Origin: Gnomoniopsis sp. IMI 355080
Lineage: Eukaryota > Ascomycota > Sordariomycetes > Diaporthales > Gnomoniaceae
DNA: 64,000 nucleotides
Assembly (NCBI GenBank): GCA_027946555.1
Contig: JAPEVC010000173.1
Span: 1-64,000 of the forward strand
Direction of reading: 5' to 3'
Part shown: positions 36,926 to 47,500 of the stretch, piece by piece
Numbering within the stretch: position 1 is the first letter of the stretch
Layout: each line of letters starts with the position of its first letter
The notes under the pieces: generated by a model
Seen by the model: the letters and a program-made list of their open reading frames with translations, nothing else
The model's database searches: none
Told to the model about the DNA's origin: nothing
Position numbers and translations under genes: made by a program

Positions 36926-38322
36926 TAGACCCCCCGGGGACAAACTGGGCGGCACATGACCAACACGAGTATACTGTATTATTTTTATGCGCTCTCTTCC
37001 CATCCCCACTCTTGTGCATTTCATTGTGTGTGTGTTTCTTGCTTTGCGCCTGTGATTCAAGGGCTGGGTTGCAGGGGTGCGAACCGGACGTATTTGGGAT
37101 CGAGGCATGCGCAGGTGGGTAGGAATACGAGGTCTTCTCCTGCAGCGCTTAAGATGGACCCCTTGAAGGGACAGGCTTATCTCTCTACGCGGGATGCTAG
37201 TTGAGACCTTTCATGTAGGGTCTTTTGTTTCAAGCTTAAGATAGAATAGATCGTACATATCTTGTCCATGTCTGCCATGAAGGAGGTAGAGTGCGAGCAG
37301 CAGACTCAAGCACTGCTGTTTAGAGTTTGACACGACTAGAAAGCTAATAAGAAATCGACTTGAATAGCTGGCTTGCTAGATCTACATGAAGTCCAAGTCT
37401 TTTTTTTTTTCTCGAAGCACTTGGCATTTTCTATCATGCTATTCCTGAATGACTTGCGTTCATTCGGGCGGTGGGCCGCGCGCATGCGGCCCAATCGCAT
37501 CCGCCAGCAGGGGAAGTTCGATCTCCTTATTCAATAAAATACCTACATACCAGAATACGAGACGCCTATCTCAAGGGTCTCTGATGAACGAACAGGCTTC
37601 TCTCGCCAGTGGGTCAGACGCCAGCATGACTCCAGCGAGGCCCAGCTAACGAATGGCTAGAGACGGATAGCCTAGACTTTTAGCATGTTCAAGAGCATGT
37701 CCGTCATTCGAACATATGTTGATTCCAAAATAAATTTTCTACCGAGCTTTAGCTGAAGGCTGTTTTTCGGTGATCTCCATCTGGAGGAGGCAATCGATGA
37801 CTTTGGCGGTTACAAGGTGGTTACCTGTCTGAGGCTACCAGGTACGTCCGACGCCCACAAGGCTCTTCACAACAAGACAAAGCACTTTACAGACTGTGCT
37901 TATCACGGGCGACGAGTCGACGTATCAGGCAGGTGCCCTTGATCTGATTGGTTATGGATCGCGCCGGAAAAGGTCGATTGCCACTAAGTCACGACAACTA
38001 GTGCGACTCAGGGAAGATATCAAGACTCCCTAGTAAGTTTGATTGCCGAGGCAAGATTCTGTTATTAAGATGGCTGGATTTCTCCAAATACCAGATTTTT
38101 TCTCTTTCTTATGTACGGCGCTTCCCTTGAAATTGCTATAAATCAAAACCCCTAGTGAAAGCAAGGGTTTGAGGTGATGGAAGGAAAAACGGGCCAGCTT
38201 ATAGTTGTTTGTCGACAAACAACGGGAAGTTTCGTTAGTTTCTTCAGACTTAGCAGAACAATATAGGAACAAAGAGCCCGTTCGGAGGATCAGCGATCGC
38301 GCGTCACCGTTGTGTATTACCG

Positions 38323-40100
38323 TTACTGGACATCACCAATGGTCTCGTAAATTGGATCCAGTGAGTCACATTTCCAACGTTCGTGGCCGCAGTTGAGGCA
38401 GGCCGGTGTCGTTGACTTGTTCCAATAACCGTGACACTTGCAGCATTCCCACATGTGTCCTATGATACGCCGTCTTCGAGGAGGATCATATAACTGATCG
38501 CTGATGACATCCTTTGGAGTACGCTCCTGTTCGGGTGGTCGCAAGCTGGCGTCCGGCTCTGGAGGCATATCCGTTCCTGCATACCCGTCGCGCAGTTCTT
38601 GTGTTTGCGCCGCTCTGAGATCATCTGCGCGCGGGCTGGGCGAGGGAACGACGGGCAGCTCCATGGGGTTCTTAGGCACCGATACTGATATCTTTGCGCG
38701 TTTCTCCTGCACAATTTGGACTCTTCGGAAATCTCTGATATCATCCTCATCATCTGAGTTATCTTCTTGATCATCGTTGTGGAGGCTTTGCAGGCCCATT
38801 CTGCGCCTTTTCATCGCGCCTCGGTCTTGTTGTTCGGCCAAGGACCGCTTAATCGATCGAACTTCGGTAACACGACGAAACCATAGGCCGCAGGTAGGAT
38901 TTGAACTAATATGTGCGGTCAGTTCTGAAGGATCAAAATATCATGTCCGGGGTCGGGAGTACGTCTCACCATTGTGTATGGGTGTCTTCACCGCTATCTT
39001 CCTGAACGGTCTCTTTCAAGCATCCAGGGCAAGAGGAAATGGTGGACTCAACTTGCTGGAATAGCATGCTCATGACTACCTTCCTTCCTGGTCGAAATAT
39101 GGATTCCCACGGTTTGGTGAGGTCGAGAGTCCTTTTAGACGCGGTGTCCTCCATTGCATACTCCAGACCTATGACCTTCTTTAAACCTGGTACCTGGCTG
39201 AATCGCACCTCAAGGACCGCTTGGAACGCAGCAAATGAGTTAATGAACTCCACGTGAAATGGTGTTAGTCTCTCATGCGCGTCCTGGAAGAGGATGGGTT
39301 GTTGACGATCAACCTGCGGCGGCAAACTCGCGTGCAGCTGCTGGATCTGAATTACAGTATTGAAGATCCTCATGTTGGATTCAAGGACCTTTTGCACTAG
39401 ACTCTGTAGCTCTGTATTTTGATGCTGGGTGGGAAGATTCGCCACTGTCGAAGATACCTTTACAAGGAGGTCAGCTTGAGTGGCCAGCAGTTGGTTGTTC
39501 TTTTCGGCCAGAGCTTTCGTCTCATCGTTGTCAACCCGGGCAACTTTCGCGAGCTGAGCGCATCCATCAATTGCCTGGCTTTGTAGGTTTGTAGCGGATC
39601 TCAAAAACAGCCAGTTATCAGCGATAAAGAAACATAAAGTTTGTGCTCATTCGATGCTTGACTCACAATTGGATGGTTGACAAGATAAGATTCAGTGTTG
39701 TTGAATGCGCCGCAATCTCAGTCCTCAGTCCCTCAATCTCGCTTTCCTTACACAGAGCCCACTGGACTTTGTGCAAACAAGACCGCCAAGCTGATAACGA
39801 CGACGGTCTCACGCCAAGAGAGTTTTCAAACTTGGCATTCTTGCTCAGAAATCTCTCGATGCTGCCCTGGCACTCTTGGGCGACCTGGTCGAGCGCGAGC
39901 TTCTGCGCTGCCTGTGCTGGGTCCACTTGTAGATTGTTGACGCTTGTCAATGCCTCTTGCAGATTCAGCAACTCCGATATAAGGCTCCGGTATGCGGGTC
40001 GCGAGCCGGCCGTGTCGTTCAGCGCCCGGATGAGCTTGCGGACCACGTGTAGCCCCGCGAGGACGTCGCCGACAGAGAAGCCGAAGCCTGGAGTAGCCAT
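38323..40100 (-). CDS. STAND-type N-terminal domain + ubiquitin-like domain + zinc-binding cysteine clusters
   Basis: Exons 39667-40100, 38970-39599 and 38323-38905 (minus strand) give 549 codons, 548 residues. Introns are 67 and 64 nt, and both joins close in frame. Residues 1-145 (GFGFSVGDVLAGLHVVRKLI at the start) resemble the N-terminal domain found at the head of fungal NACHT/STAND proteins. A coiled-coil-like stretch follows at about 172-200. Residues about 244-328 match the fungal ubiquitin-like domain of such proteins (FVEFINSF-type core, then PWESIFRPGRKVVMSM). CPGC at 335-338 and CSNPTCGLWFRR at 355-366, brought together by the second splice, form a probable zinc site. The C-terminal third is acidic/basic and disordered, with an RRRR stretch and a zinc ribbon at about 505-535 (CCKCHGYWNKSTTPACLNC). 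No NTPase is present. By domain content it could act as an adaptor in NLR-type signalling; that is inference. It is divergent from the HET gene. Confidence 0.82.
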
Positions 40101-40420
40101 GTTCACTATCAACAAGGGAGGCTTCGATGAAATGAGCAGAGGGGTACAGAGTCGTATGCAACTCAGAGATGCATATTTCCCGCACTTGCGCACAATGATA
40201 AGATTCTAATCGGAGCTGATTTTCAAGTTGGGGGGTGAAATACAGGAGGGCAAGCTGGACTTAATGAGAGCCATTGATCTGCTTACTGCATACACAAGTA
40301 GCTTAAGCACTGCCACAAATGAACGTACATAAAGCCTCCAGCCTGCATATTTACATTTGCATCCAGGGGAGGTACAGCCTAGAGAGCCTGAATGGATTTT
40401 TGCTGAGAGAGCTGTGCAAC
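40093..40420. repeat. Direct repeat copy A: shared promoter and first codons of the ubiquitin-like gene
   Basis: Starts with GTAGCCATGTTCAC, which includes the reversed Met-Ala-Thr codons of the minus-strand gene, and continues with GGAGGGCAAGC, AAGCACTGCCAC, GCATCCAGGGG and CTGAGAGAGCT. The same blocks occur in the same order and orientation in copy B (42998-43310). By eye the copies are clearly homologous but diverged, with several small indels. Confidence 0.8.
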
Positions 40421-40782
40421 TAAAGCTATTTAACATGTACCAAACGAATATGACCTACAGCCAACCTCCGGCCCCCCGGCCCACCCACATGTGCATGCCA
40501 ACAATGGTGATCTGCGAACGTCTGCATGCTCATATTCTGGGCGGCGATACAAAACGCGGCGCTTCCTACCACCCAGCCCTGAGCCGCTGGGCTGAGGCTG
40601 AGGCTGAGCATGCCTGTATGCACACATTGTGAGGAGGCGCTTGAAAAAACAACCTCGTGCGGATCAGATAGGGTTGGTTTTGGCGTTTATACAAGGACAT
40701 AAGTAAAGTGGATTTGCAAGTTCGACGACCACAGCCGTAGCCGCCCATTGTCTTTGTATCTGTGTTCTTCCGTTGTCCTCCA
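40101..40782. promoter_or_regulatory. Shared divergent promoter region (ubiquitin-like gene / HET gene)
   Basis: 682 nt separate the two divergent start codons. The left half is repeat copy A. The right half has no ORF of interest. Co-regulation of the pair is inferred from the arrangement only. Confidence 0.5.
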
Positions 40783-42771
40783 ATGTTACTACCCTCCTTG
40801 CGAACCATGACCGCCGACAATATTTCCTCCGGCACTGCCCGCCCTCAAGGCTCGCCGGCACCCGTGCCATCCTCATCATTTATCTATCAGCCGCTGAGCA
40901 CTGAGTCAGACTGCACCCGCTTTGTTCAGATCGAGCCTACAAGGTCTAATGAAGCGCGCGTATCGTGCAAACTGGTAGATATCGCCTTTGGCGATCGCCC
41001 AAGATATGAAGCTCTCTCCTACAGGTGGGGAGGGTCGGAAGAATGCGGGCTGCACAATCCGCAAACAATCCTCCTCAACAGTGCAGAATTTGAGGTGGGT
41101 GAAAATTTGTACAACGCGCTGCGCTATCTTCGCCATCAATCCCAAGATAGACTGTATTGGATCGACGCTATTTGTATCGATCAGAGTAATATCGCCGAAC
41201 GGAATCAGCAGGTGCGGATAATGGGCCAAATCTATTTCCGGGCCACAACTGTCATTATCTGGCTTGGTTCTAAGTACACCGAGTACCAGAAACACCTGAC
41301 TCCTGAAAATGTACAGAATAATCCAGCACCAACAAAGGACGACTCAGGTGCGAGCTCACAAGTTTCGACGGATGAAGAGGAAACGACAAATGGCAGCGGA
41401 GTTCGGTCCGAGGAAAAACAGCTAGCTGAGGTCCTCCTCGGAGACGAGTACTGGAACAGGGTGTGGATCATACAGGAAATAGCACAAGCGCGGGTACTGA
41501 AGGTATCGTTTGGAATGTGGGATTGGACGTGGGATAACTTTATCCACTTCCTCACCGCACACAACCTCGGTGATTTTGGTCCTCTCAAACTCAATCGACA
41601 ACTTCGTGAGGTTCGCGACACCGGCTTCCCCATCTGTCAGCTCTTCAAAGACCACCATCGGGCGCAATGCAAAGACCCTAAAGACATGGTTTATGGTCTT
41701 GTTGGACTGGCGACGGATGTGTGTGATTTCCCGATTGATTACACAAAGTCTCTCATCGAGATATGTACGTGTATTTATGTCCTGTTCTCGTCTGTTCCGC
41801 TTGACCGACGTCCTGCGTTGTGTGCAGTCGTGCTAACTTGCCACACTGCAGGGACGGATACCATGGAGTATCTGAATGGCCGGAGTCTACTCACTGCGGA
41901 AGACATAGTACCAATGGGCCAGCTGATTAAAACTATGCTTATGGGGGAAAATTGCTGTCCGCTTGATCAGGTTCGACGTCTCCATTATGAACCAAAAGCC
42001 GACTCAGTCCCATTCATCGATCAAGAATATGGGTCAGACCGGCATATCCACAATAAGAAGGTGTTCCACGTGACAGGTTTCATGGTGGGCTTCATAGCAA
42101 GCACCGGTCCCTCGACTCGAGAAATCGTGGCCAATATGGACGCCGTATCAGTCTGGCAAAGGGCGCTGCTGAACAACTTTCCAAGTAACCTGGGTTCAGC
42201 AACACAAGAAAGCAATAAATTATTGGGAGCAATAATGGACTCAAATGATGCAGCATTGGATGGCATTTGCTTCGCCCACATGAGCAATGTTCGCTGGCGC
42301 ACATACATTGCTTATCAAAGTCTCCTCGACTACGACGTAAGCTCAGGCAGGGTGCAACGGTGGCAGACATCTGGAGGCACAAACGCCCTCGTCGAGAGCG
42401 AGAAGGGAACACCCCAGCTGATGCAACTCAGAGGACTTTATCTCAGAGAGCCGCATTGGAAAACGGGTGTCGCGTCGCCGCAAGCAAGGCCAGGCGACTT
42501 GGTATCCTGGGTCTACGGGATCAATTATTGCGTAATAATTCGGCTGGACATTGGTCCGAAACCGAACGAGAATAGAAATACCCGAATGCAAATAATTGGG
42601 ACAGCGGTATTGGGTGAAAACGTAGCTGGTGCGGCGGTCAATCATCAGGAAAGAATTCTGAAGTTGAAAGTGGATGGTCAAGCATGGGACCCTTCGAGAC
42701 ACGACGTCAGCCTCGATATCAGGATGGATGCGCGGACACTTTTCCTTCTTCTCGATTGGGCGCCTAGATAG
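40783..42771 (+). CDS. Heterokaryon-incompatibility (HET) domain protein, two exons
   Basis: HET-domain protein; in other fungi such domains trigger cell death after fusion of unlike individuals. The three HET blocks are plain: RYEALSYRWGG at about residue 74, LYWIDAICIDQSNIAERNQQV at about 124, and WNRVWIIQEIAQARV at about 225. Then come FGMWDWTWDNF and the KDMVYGLVGLATD segment usual for this family. The C-terminal half has no other recognised domain. The whole stretch is open, but GTACGT at 41765, a GCTAAC branch site and CTGCAG ending at 41851 define an 87-nt intron. Its removal gives ...SLIEIWTDTMEYLN, the expected family sequence, in a 633-residue protein; unspliced it would be 662. The ATG at 40783 was chosen; one at 40807 is also possible. 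Divergent from the ubiquitin-like/STAND-N gene and flanked by direct repeats. Confidence 0.88.
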   Translation: MLLPSLRTMTADNISSGTARPQGSPAPVPSSSFIYQPLSTESDCTRFVQIEPTRSNEARVSCKLVDIAFGDRPRYEALSYRWGGSEECGLHNPQTILLNSAEFEVGENLYNALRYLRHQSQDRLYWIDAICIDQSNIAERNQQVRIMGQIYFRATTVIIWLGSKYTEYQKHLTPENVQNNPAPTKDDSGASSQVSTDEEETTNGSGVRSEEKQLAEVLLGDEYWNRVWIIQEIAQARVLKVSFGMWDWTWDNFIHFLTAHNLGDFGPLKLNRQLREVRDTGFPICQLFKDHHRAQCKDPKDMVYGLVGLATDVCDFPIDYTKSLIEICTCIYVLFSSVPLDRRPALCAVVLTCHTAGTDTMEYLNGRSLLTAEDIVPMGQLIKTMLMGENCCPLDQVRRLHYEPKADSVPFIDQEYGSDRHIHNKKVFHVTGFMVGFIASTGPSTREIVANMDAVSVWQRALLNNFPSNLGSATQESNKLLGAIMDSNDAALDGICFAHMSNVRWRTYIAYQSLLDYDVSSGRVQRWQTSGGTNALVESEKGTPQLMQLRGLYLREPHWKTGVASPQARPGDLVSWVYGINYCVIIRLDIGPKPNENRNTRMQIIGTAVLGENVAGAAVNHQERILKLKVDGQAWDPSRHDVSLDIRMDARTLFLLLDWAPR

Positions 42772-44548
42772 TACAACATACTTTATTATTCATCGTCCTC
42801 GAGTCCAGCCCGACTTTTTTGATATCAAGTTGTATTCGGAGATGGGCTACAGCATACGGTACGTACGCGAAAAGAGGCGAATTGAGAGATTGAGGTCCCC
42901 GCATAGCAAATGCTGAAGCTGTCCATATCGTCACTGTATCCAGAACTTCCACTGGTTCAAGCCAGTATAGAGTCCATTCCCGTTTCTGTGCAGTAACGTA
43001 GCCATGTTCACTTACCAATGAGGGAGGGGATAGATAACCACATGGAAGTCAGAAAGGAGCAGGCTACCTACGCTCACACAGCATTCTATGATTGCAATCA
43101 GGTTTCAAGTCAACTTAGAAAGCGAAAGCAAGGAGTACTGGAGGGCAAGCCGGAAATAATGTGGCCCGTTGATCTGTCAACTGCATGTACAAGCGACTGA
43201 AGCACTGCCACTGATGGAGGTACCTAAGCCCCAGCTCCTGCATATTGATATGTGCATCCAGGGGTGACACAGCCTCAAGAATTGGTTTTTCTGAGAGAGC
43301 TATGCCGCCAAACTGGCCGACACGTAGCAGTTCACCAAGTCGAAAATGGCGCAGCGACCACCGGGCCCCCCCTCTTTGCCTCGTTACATCAGGTATGTCT
43401 GAAATTTCTGCCAGAGCAACTGTGAGATATCTGTAAGGCTGTGTGCGTTCAAAAATTGTAGCTGGGTACTTGGATATCGTACATGTACGTACACACCTCA
43501 AGTACCTACCTAGGTACGGTAGTGGAGATCGCAGGGCTCTGATAACCAGCGACCGCTATAATAGTGTACTCCGTACATATCATACGTAACAATTTCATAC
43601 CTAAAGCACCATCCAGATATAATAAATATGGGTGAAATGTGCTCCTGAATAGAATCTTCAAGGTCTTACTATTGCTTGGGAACGAGGCTTAGCCAGAGCA
43701 GCTAGACCTCTGACTAAGCCAGCTTCCGCTGGCCAGACAAATCAATCTGGTCTTTCTGTGCTCTCTTCGAGACGGATGTACACACCCTTTATCGTCCACT
43801 CCCTCGTCGGTATGGTAGGTAGGTATTTAAATGGCCAAAACGCAGCTTGCCGTTGAGAGGGCTGTACCTACCTAAGTTGACTGATCTCAGCACCCATTGA
43901 ACCCAAGACATGACGCCCATACAGGCTTCTATATCACTTCCATCTTAAATACCAAGTGGCGAAGCACACAGTTATTGATAACGGGAATGTCATTGACGTT
44001 TAAGCATAAAAACCGAACCATGGGTATTCTCTCTGTCTCGCTCCGCCATATAAACACTTCCCACCAAATCCTCTATCCCAAGGGACCCCCAATCCGTCGT
44101 TTACATTGACCCGGGTGCCCGTCAAATTCCTCACAACGGGATAGCGTCCAATAATTTAAATACCAAAAAGAAAGAAAATCAAAATACGTCCCAGCGCCCC
44201 TCTTCCCCTTTTTTTCGGCCTTTATTACCTAGGTGGGTAGCTAGCTACCTTCCTGCCGCAAATCCAGTATGTTTGCCCTTCCGAGATACGCGCCGTCCAT
44301 CCATTCATCCACCCCATCCATCCATCTAAATGCAAATTGTTCCCATTCCAACGGTCGATATGAACGAGGACCAATACCATGGATAAGTACCTAAGCCATC
44401 ATGACAAAGCAACATGGCACCGATACCGATTTCCATCCTCCAACACCTTGCCATGCATGCTTACACAACAAAAGAGAAGAGGAAAAAAGAGAAATCAAAA
44501 TCTCAACGTAAATCACGAAAGAAAACGTAGGTCCACCTCTGTGGTCTT
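42772..44548. other. Intergenic region containing repeat copy B
   Basis: 3' flank of two convergent genes. Copy B of the direct repeat occupies 42998-43310. ACCTAGGT palindromes lie at 43508-43515 and 44227-44234. No gene is supported. Confidence 0.55.
42998..43310. repeat. Direct repeat copy B: orphan copy of the ubiquitin-like gene's promoter and start codon
   Basis: Matches copy A from GTAGCCATGTTCAC (42998) to CTGAGAGAGCTATGCC (about 43305). Read on the minus strand it still has ATG GCT ACG (Met-Ala-Thr) at 43005-42997, but the following codons share nothing with the real gene and a stop follows after 24 codons. It has about 13 extra bases near 43110-43130 relative to copy A. Confidence 0.8.
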
Positions 44549-47500
44549 CTACTGAAGTCCCCCCACACAGACTTCTTGAGCAACCAGCCCAAAAATCCAG
44601 TTCGCCTCTGTCGCACTCCCACACTGGAAGCACCACTTCCGTACAGTACCGCTCAACCCGCCCGTCTTGGGCGCCAAGCCAACATTGTTCTGCTCGTCGC
44701 GCAGATCCTCCCACACATTCAGTATAATACCCCGCGTGCCCAGTCTTCCAAAGCATTTGGACCCCAGCACCACGTCCAGTACTATCAGGGGCGACTGGCC
44801 TTCGGGGCTGCTACCCCCAAAGAGGTTCTTCTTTGGAATCTTGGTCACTATCACACGCTTCTCCAATCCATGGCGAATCCGCAATTCTTGCCGCATCCCA
44901 GGAGGTGGGCGAGTGATTTGTAACATGCAGTTGCCGTGATCCTCCCACTTGGTTGGGGTAACGAGCAAGTGGCAACGGACCTTGAGATTGTCGCTGCCGA
45001 GAACGACAGTGCGGCCACTGGCCTCGGCAGTGGAGATGGACGGCGACCGCGGCGGTGTTACATTGCCGCCAGATGACGAGGACGCGCTGGTGTAGAGGGA
45101 GCCCGCGGCCGTGGTGGGCCGGCTTTGCATGCTACGGCGGTCGACGGAAGATTTGTCGATATTGAAGGCGGCGCTGCCGCCTCCAGTCAACCGCTTGAGG
45201 AGGGACGGAGCTGAGATACTGGAAGACGTTCCTTGAGATTGAGATACAGACTGCGAAGGGGCGCGCGTAGAAGCCCGGTAGCTGTTCTTCCTACCAAACC
45301 AGCTACGGCGGTTGCTGCTGCTCGACTGCCCATCTTGATCCTGGGATGCAGGTTGGGGTTGACCGAAGGAACGCAATCGGGCGTCTTCCGCAAGGGCCTG
45401 GTACTTGGCATTGTTGAGACGAGCCTTGTGGACGGCCATGTATAGTGTGGTTCCCTCGGCAGCAGATGGCGCACGGAAGCGGAATATCTTGCCATCGATG
45501 GAGGCGAGCTTGCAGTACGGGCGGACTGGGGAGCGGATCTCAAGGTCAATAACCGTGCTCTGCCTGATCATGACAACAGGTGTAAGCTCAAGAGCAAGCA
45601 ATGGCTGCATGCGGGACAAGTCTGCATCGCCGCCGAACTCGGAGGACCCAGACGAGTTCAAGGCACCTTCAGCAGGAGCAGAGTGCGCGGAAATCGGGTA
45701 CGCCTCGACCAAGCCTGGCGTGATGACGATTGAGCAAGCCTCCTCCCACGCCTCTGCCCATTGTCCCTTCTTGTTGGACCAATACGAAATGGACGCGATG
45801 GATTTGATGATGTACTCTGGGTCCTTGGCAGCTCCAGGTCCAAGCTGGCCGTAGAGACCGACCTGTGAAGCTGAGTGTGAAGGAGTGATGCTATTGTCAG
45901 ACACCACTGACTCGACTGCTGACATTGAGACCTCTGAAGTCTGCTTGATGCTAATGGCAGGCTGTGTATCGGGGACATCAGCTTCGTCTAGCTCATCGCT
46001 GGACGAATCATAATCGGACGCAGAGTCACTATCTGTTTCAGACGATTCGGAAGAGACGTCAGATGGGCGGTACTCGTGCTTCAAAGGCGAGGATCCGCGT
46101 CGCCGAATGCGAGCTGCTGGAGCAAGTTCGACGGGGGGACTGAGAGGTTCTGGTTTGCCTGACGAGAGAGTGCGGTGGACAGGAGGTCGTGGAGCGCCAT
46201 CATCACGGAAGGGCATGCTGTTGGGCGGCGACTTGGTGAGTTTCTTGGGGTCAGGTCGCATGTCCTCCCGAAGGGGCGTTGTGTCAGGTTTGGAAGGGAG
46301 AACGGGAAGAGGGTTGGAAGCCGTCCTCTCAAACGCCTTTTGCGTTGGTGTCCTTTCTGGTGATAGCGTTCCTTGACCAGCTGCTGCAGTTTGTGCTGGT
46401 GTGGTTGGCGTGGACGGACTGCTCGAGTGTCGAACATGGTAACGCTTAGGTGGACTTGATTTCGGTTGCTCTTCGGCTGCACTGACCGTTCTTGACGGCG
46501 CCAGGTCCTGACGAGACTTTCGAAGCTTGGTTCTGGCTGTTCGCTCTCCGATGGGTGCGTTGACCTCGACCTTGGCTATAGGTGAGGGAGCAAGGTCGTT
46601 GGCGGTACTATAGGCAGTGGCCAGCGGCACAGGTTGTGTCCCAAGAATATCTAACCAGTCCAAAACCTGCTCGTCAAGGTCTGTTGTGAGCGTCAAGAGC
46701 TCGTACCACTCTTTTCCGTTGTGTCTGCCTCGTATCATAACCACCAAGACGCCAGGTCCGTCGCCTCTGCGGGCAGAGATGGCCGTCTTGGGAACGGGAG
46801 GGAACAACAGACAGAATCGAGCATGGCCTGTGTCTCGTATCAAGACATCACCTTTGTCCATGGGATCCTTTGGCTTATCCCGGAAGACAAGTTCCACCTG
46901 GCACTCCAATCTCTGGCCACTAGAGTGGGCAAGATCCAGCGCGAAGAAGTCTTTGGCATTGACCTGCCGACTTGGGTCGATGAGCACGCCTTCGATTACC
47001 TTGAGCATTCGCAAGTCGCAGCACCGACTTGTGTCCGTGTTGCTGGCATCCTCATCTGTCTTGCGTGCGGTCTCTTCGCGATGGCGCCTTCGGGCCTTCT
47101 GTTGAAGTTCTGTAAAGTCTTCGATCACCAATTCGAGCTCCGGATGTTTGATGCCAATGGCTCGAGCGCCCCTAAGAAGCTTCAGAAGCCCTCTGATACG
47201 TGCTAAGGGCCTCGTCAAAAGGCGCTGGAGGTCGACAGGCTGGCCCTTCTCGTCCACGACGTCTCCCGACTCGTTGCGTGGCATTGCATTGATCAGGGAG
47301 TCTTCATCGTCCAGTCTGTTGGGGGCGGGTGCCAGGTTGACAATGATACCTTCGAAGCCAAGCCGCCACACGTCAAGATACCTGTCGTATACCGGATATG
47401 CCGCAAGAACCCAGGTGAGGATCTTGTTGACATCATTCGTGGGTGACCGCTTGTGCAAGTTTCTCAATTTCTCCAGCGCAATACCCATATTGACAACCGC

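Larger units (their letters stand above)
35595..38322. other. Intergenic region rich in dinucleotide microsatellites
   Basis: Holds the 3' UTR of the Zn2Cys6 gene and then repetitive sequence: TG runs at about 36316-36349 and 36545-36574, an AC run at about 36899-36925, and a T run near 37400. No ORF with family-like content. The right end is 3' flank of the minus-strand ubiquitin-like gene. Confidence 0.55.
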
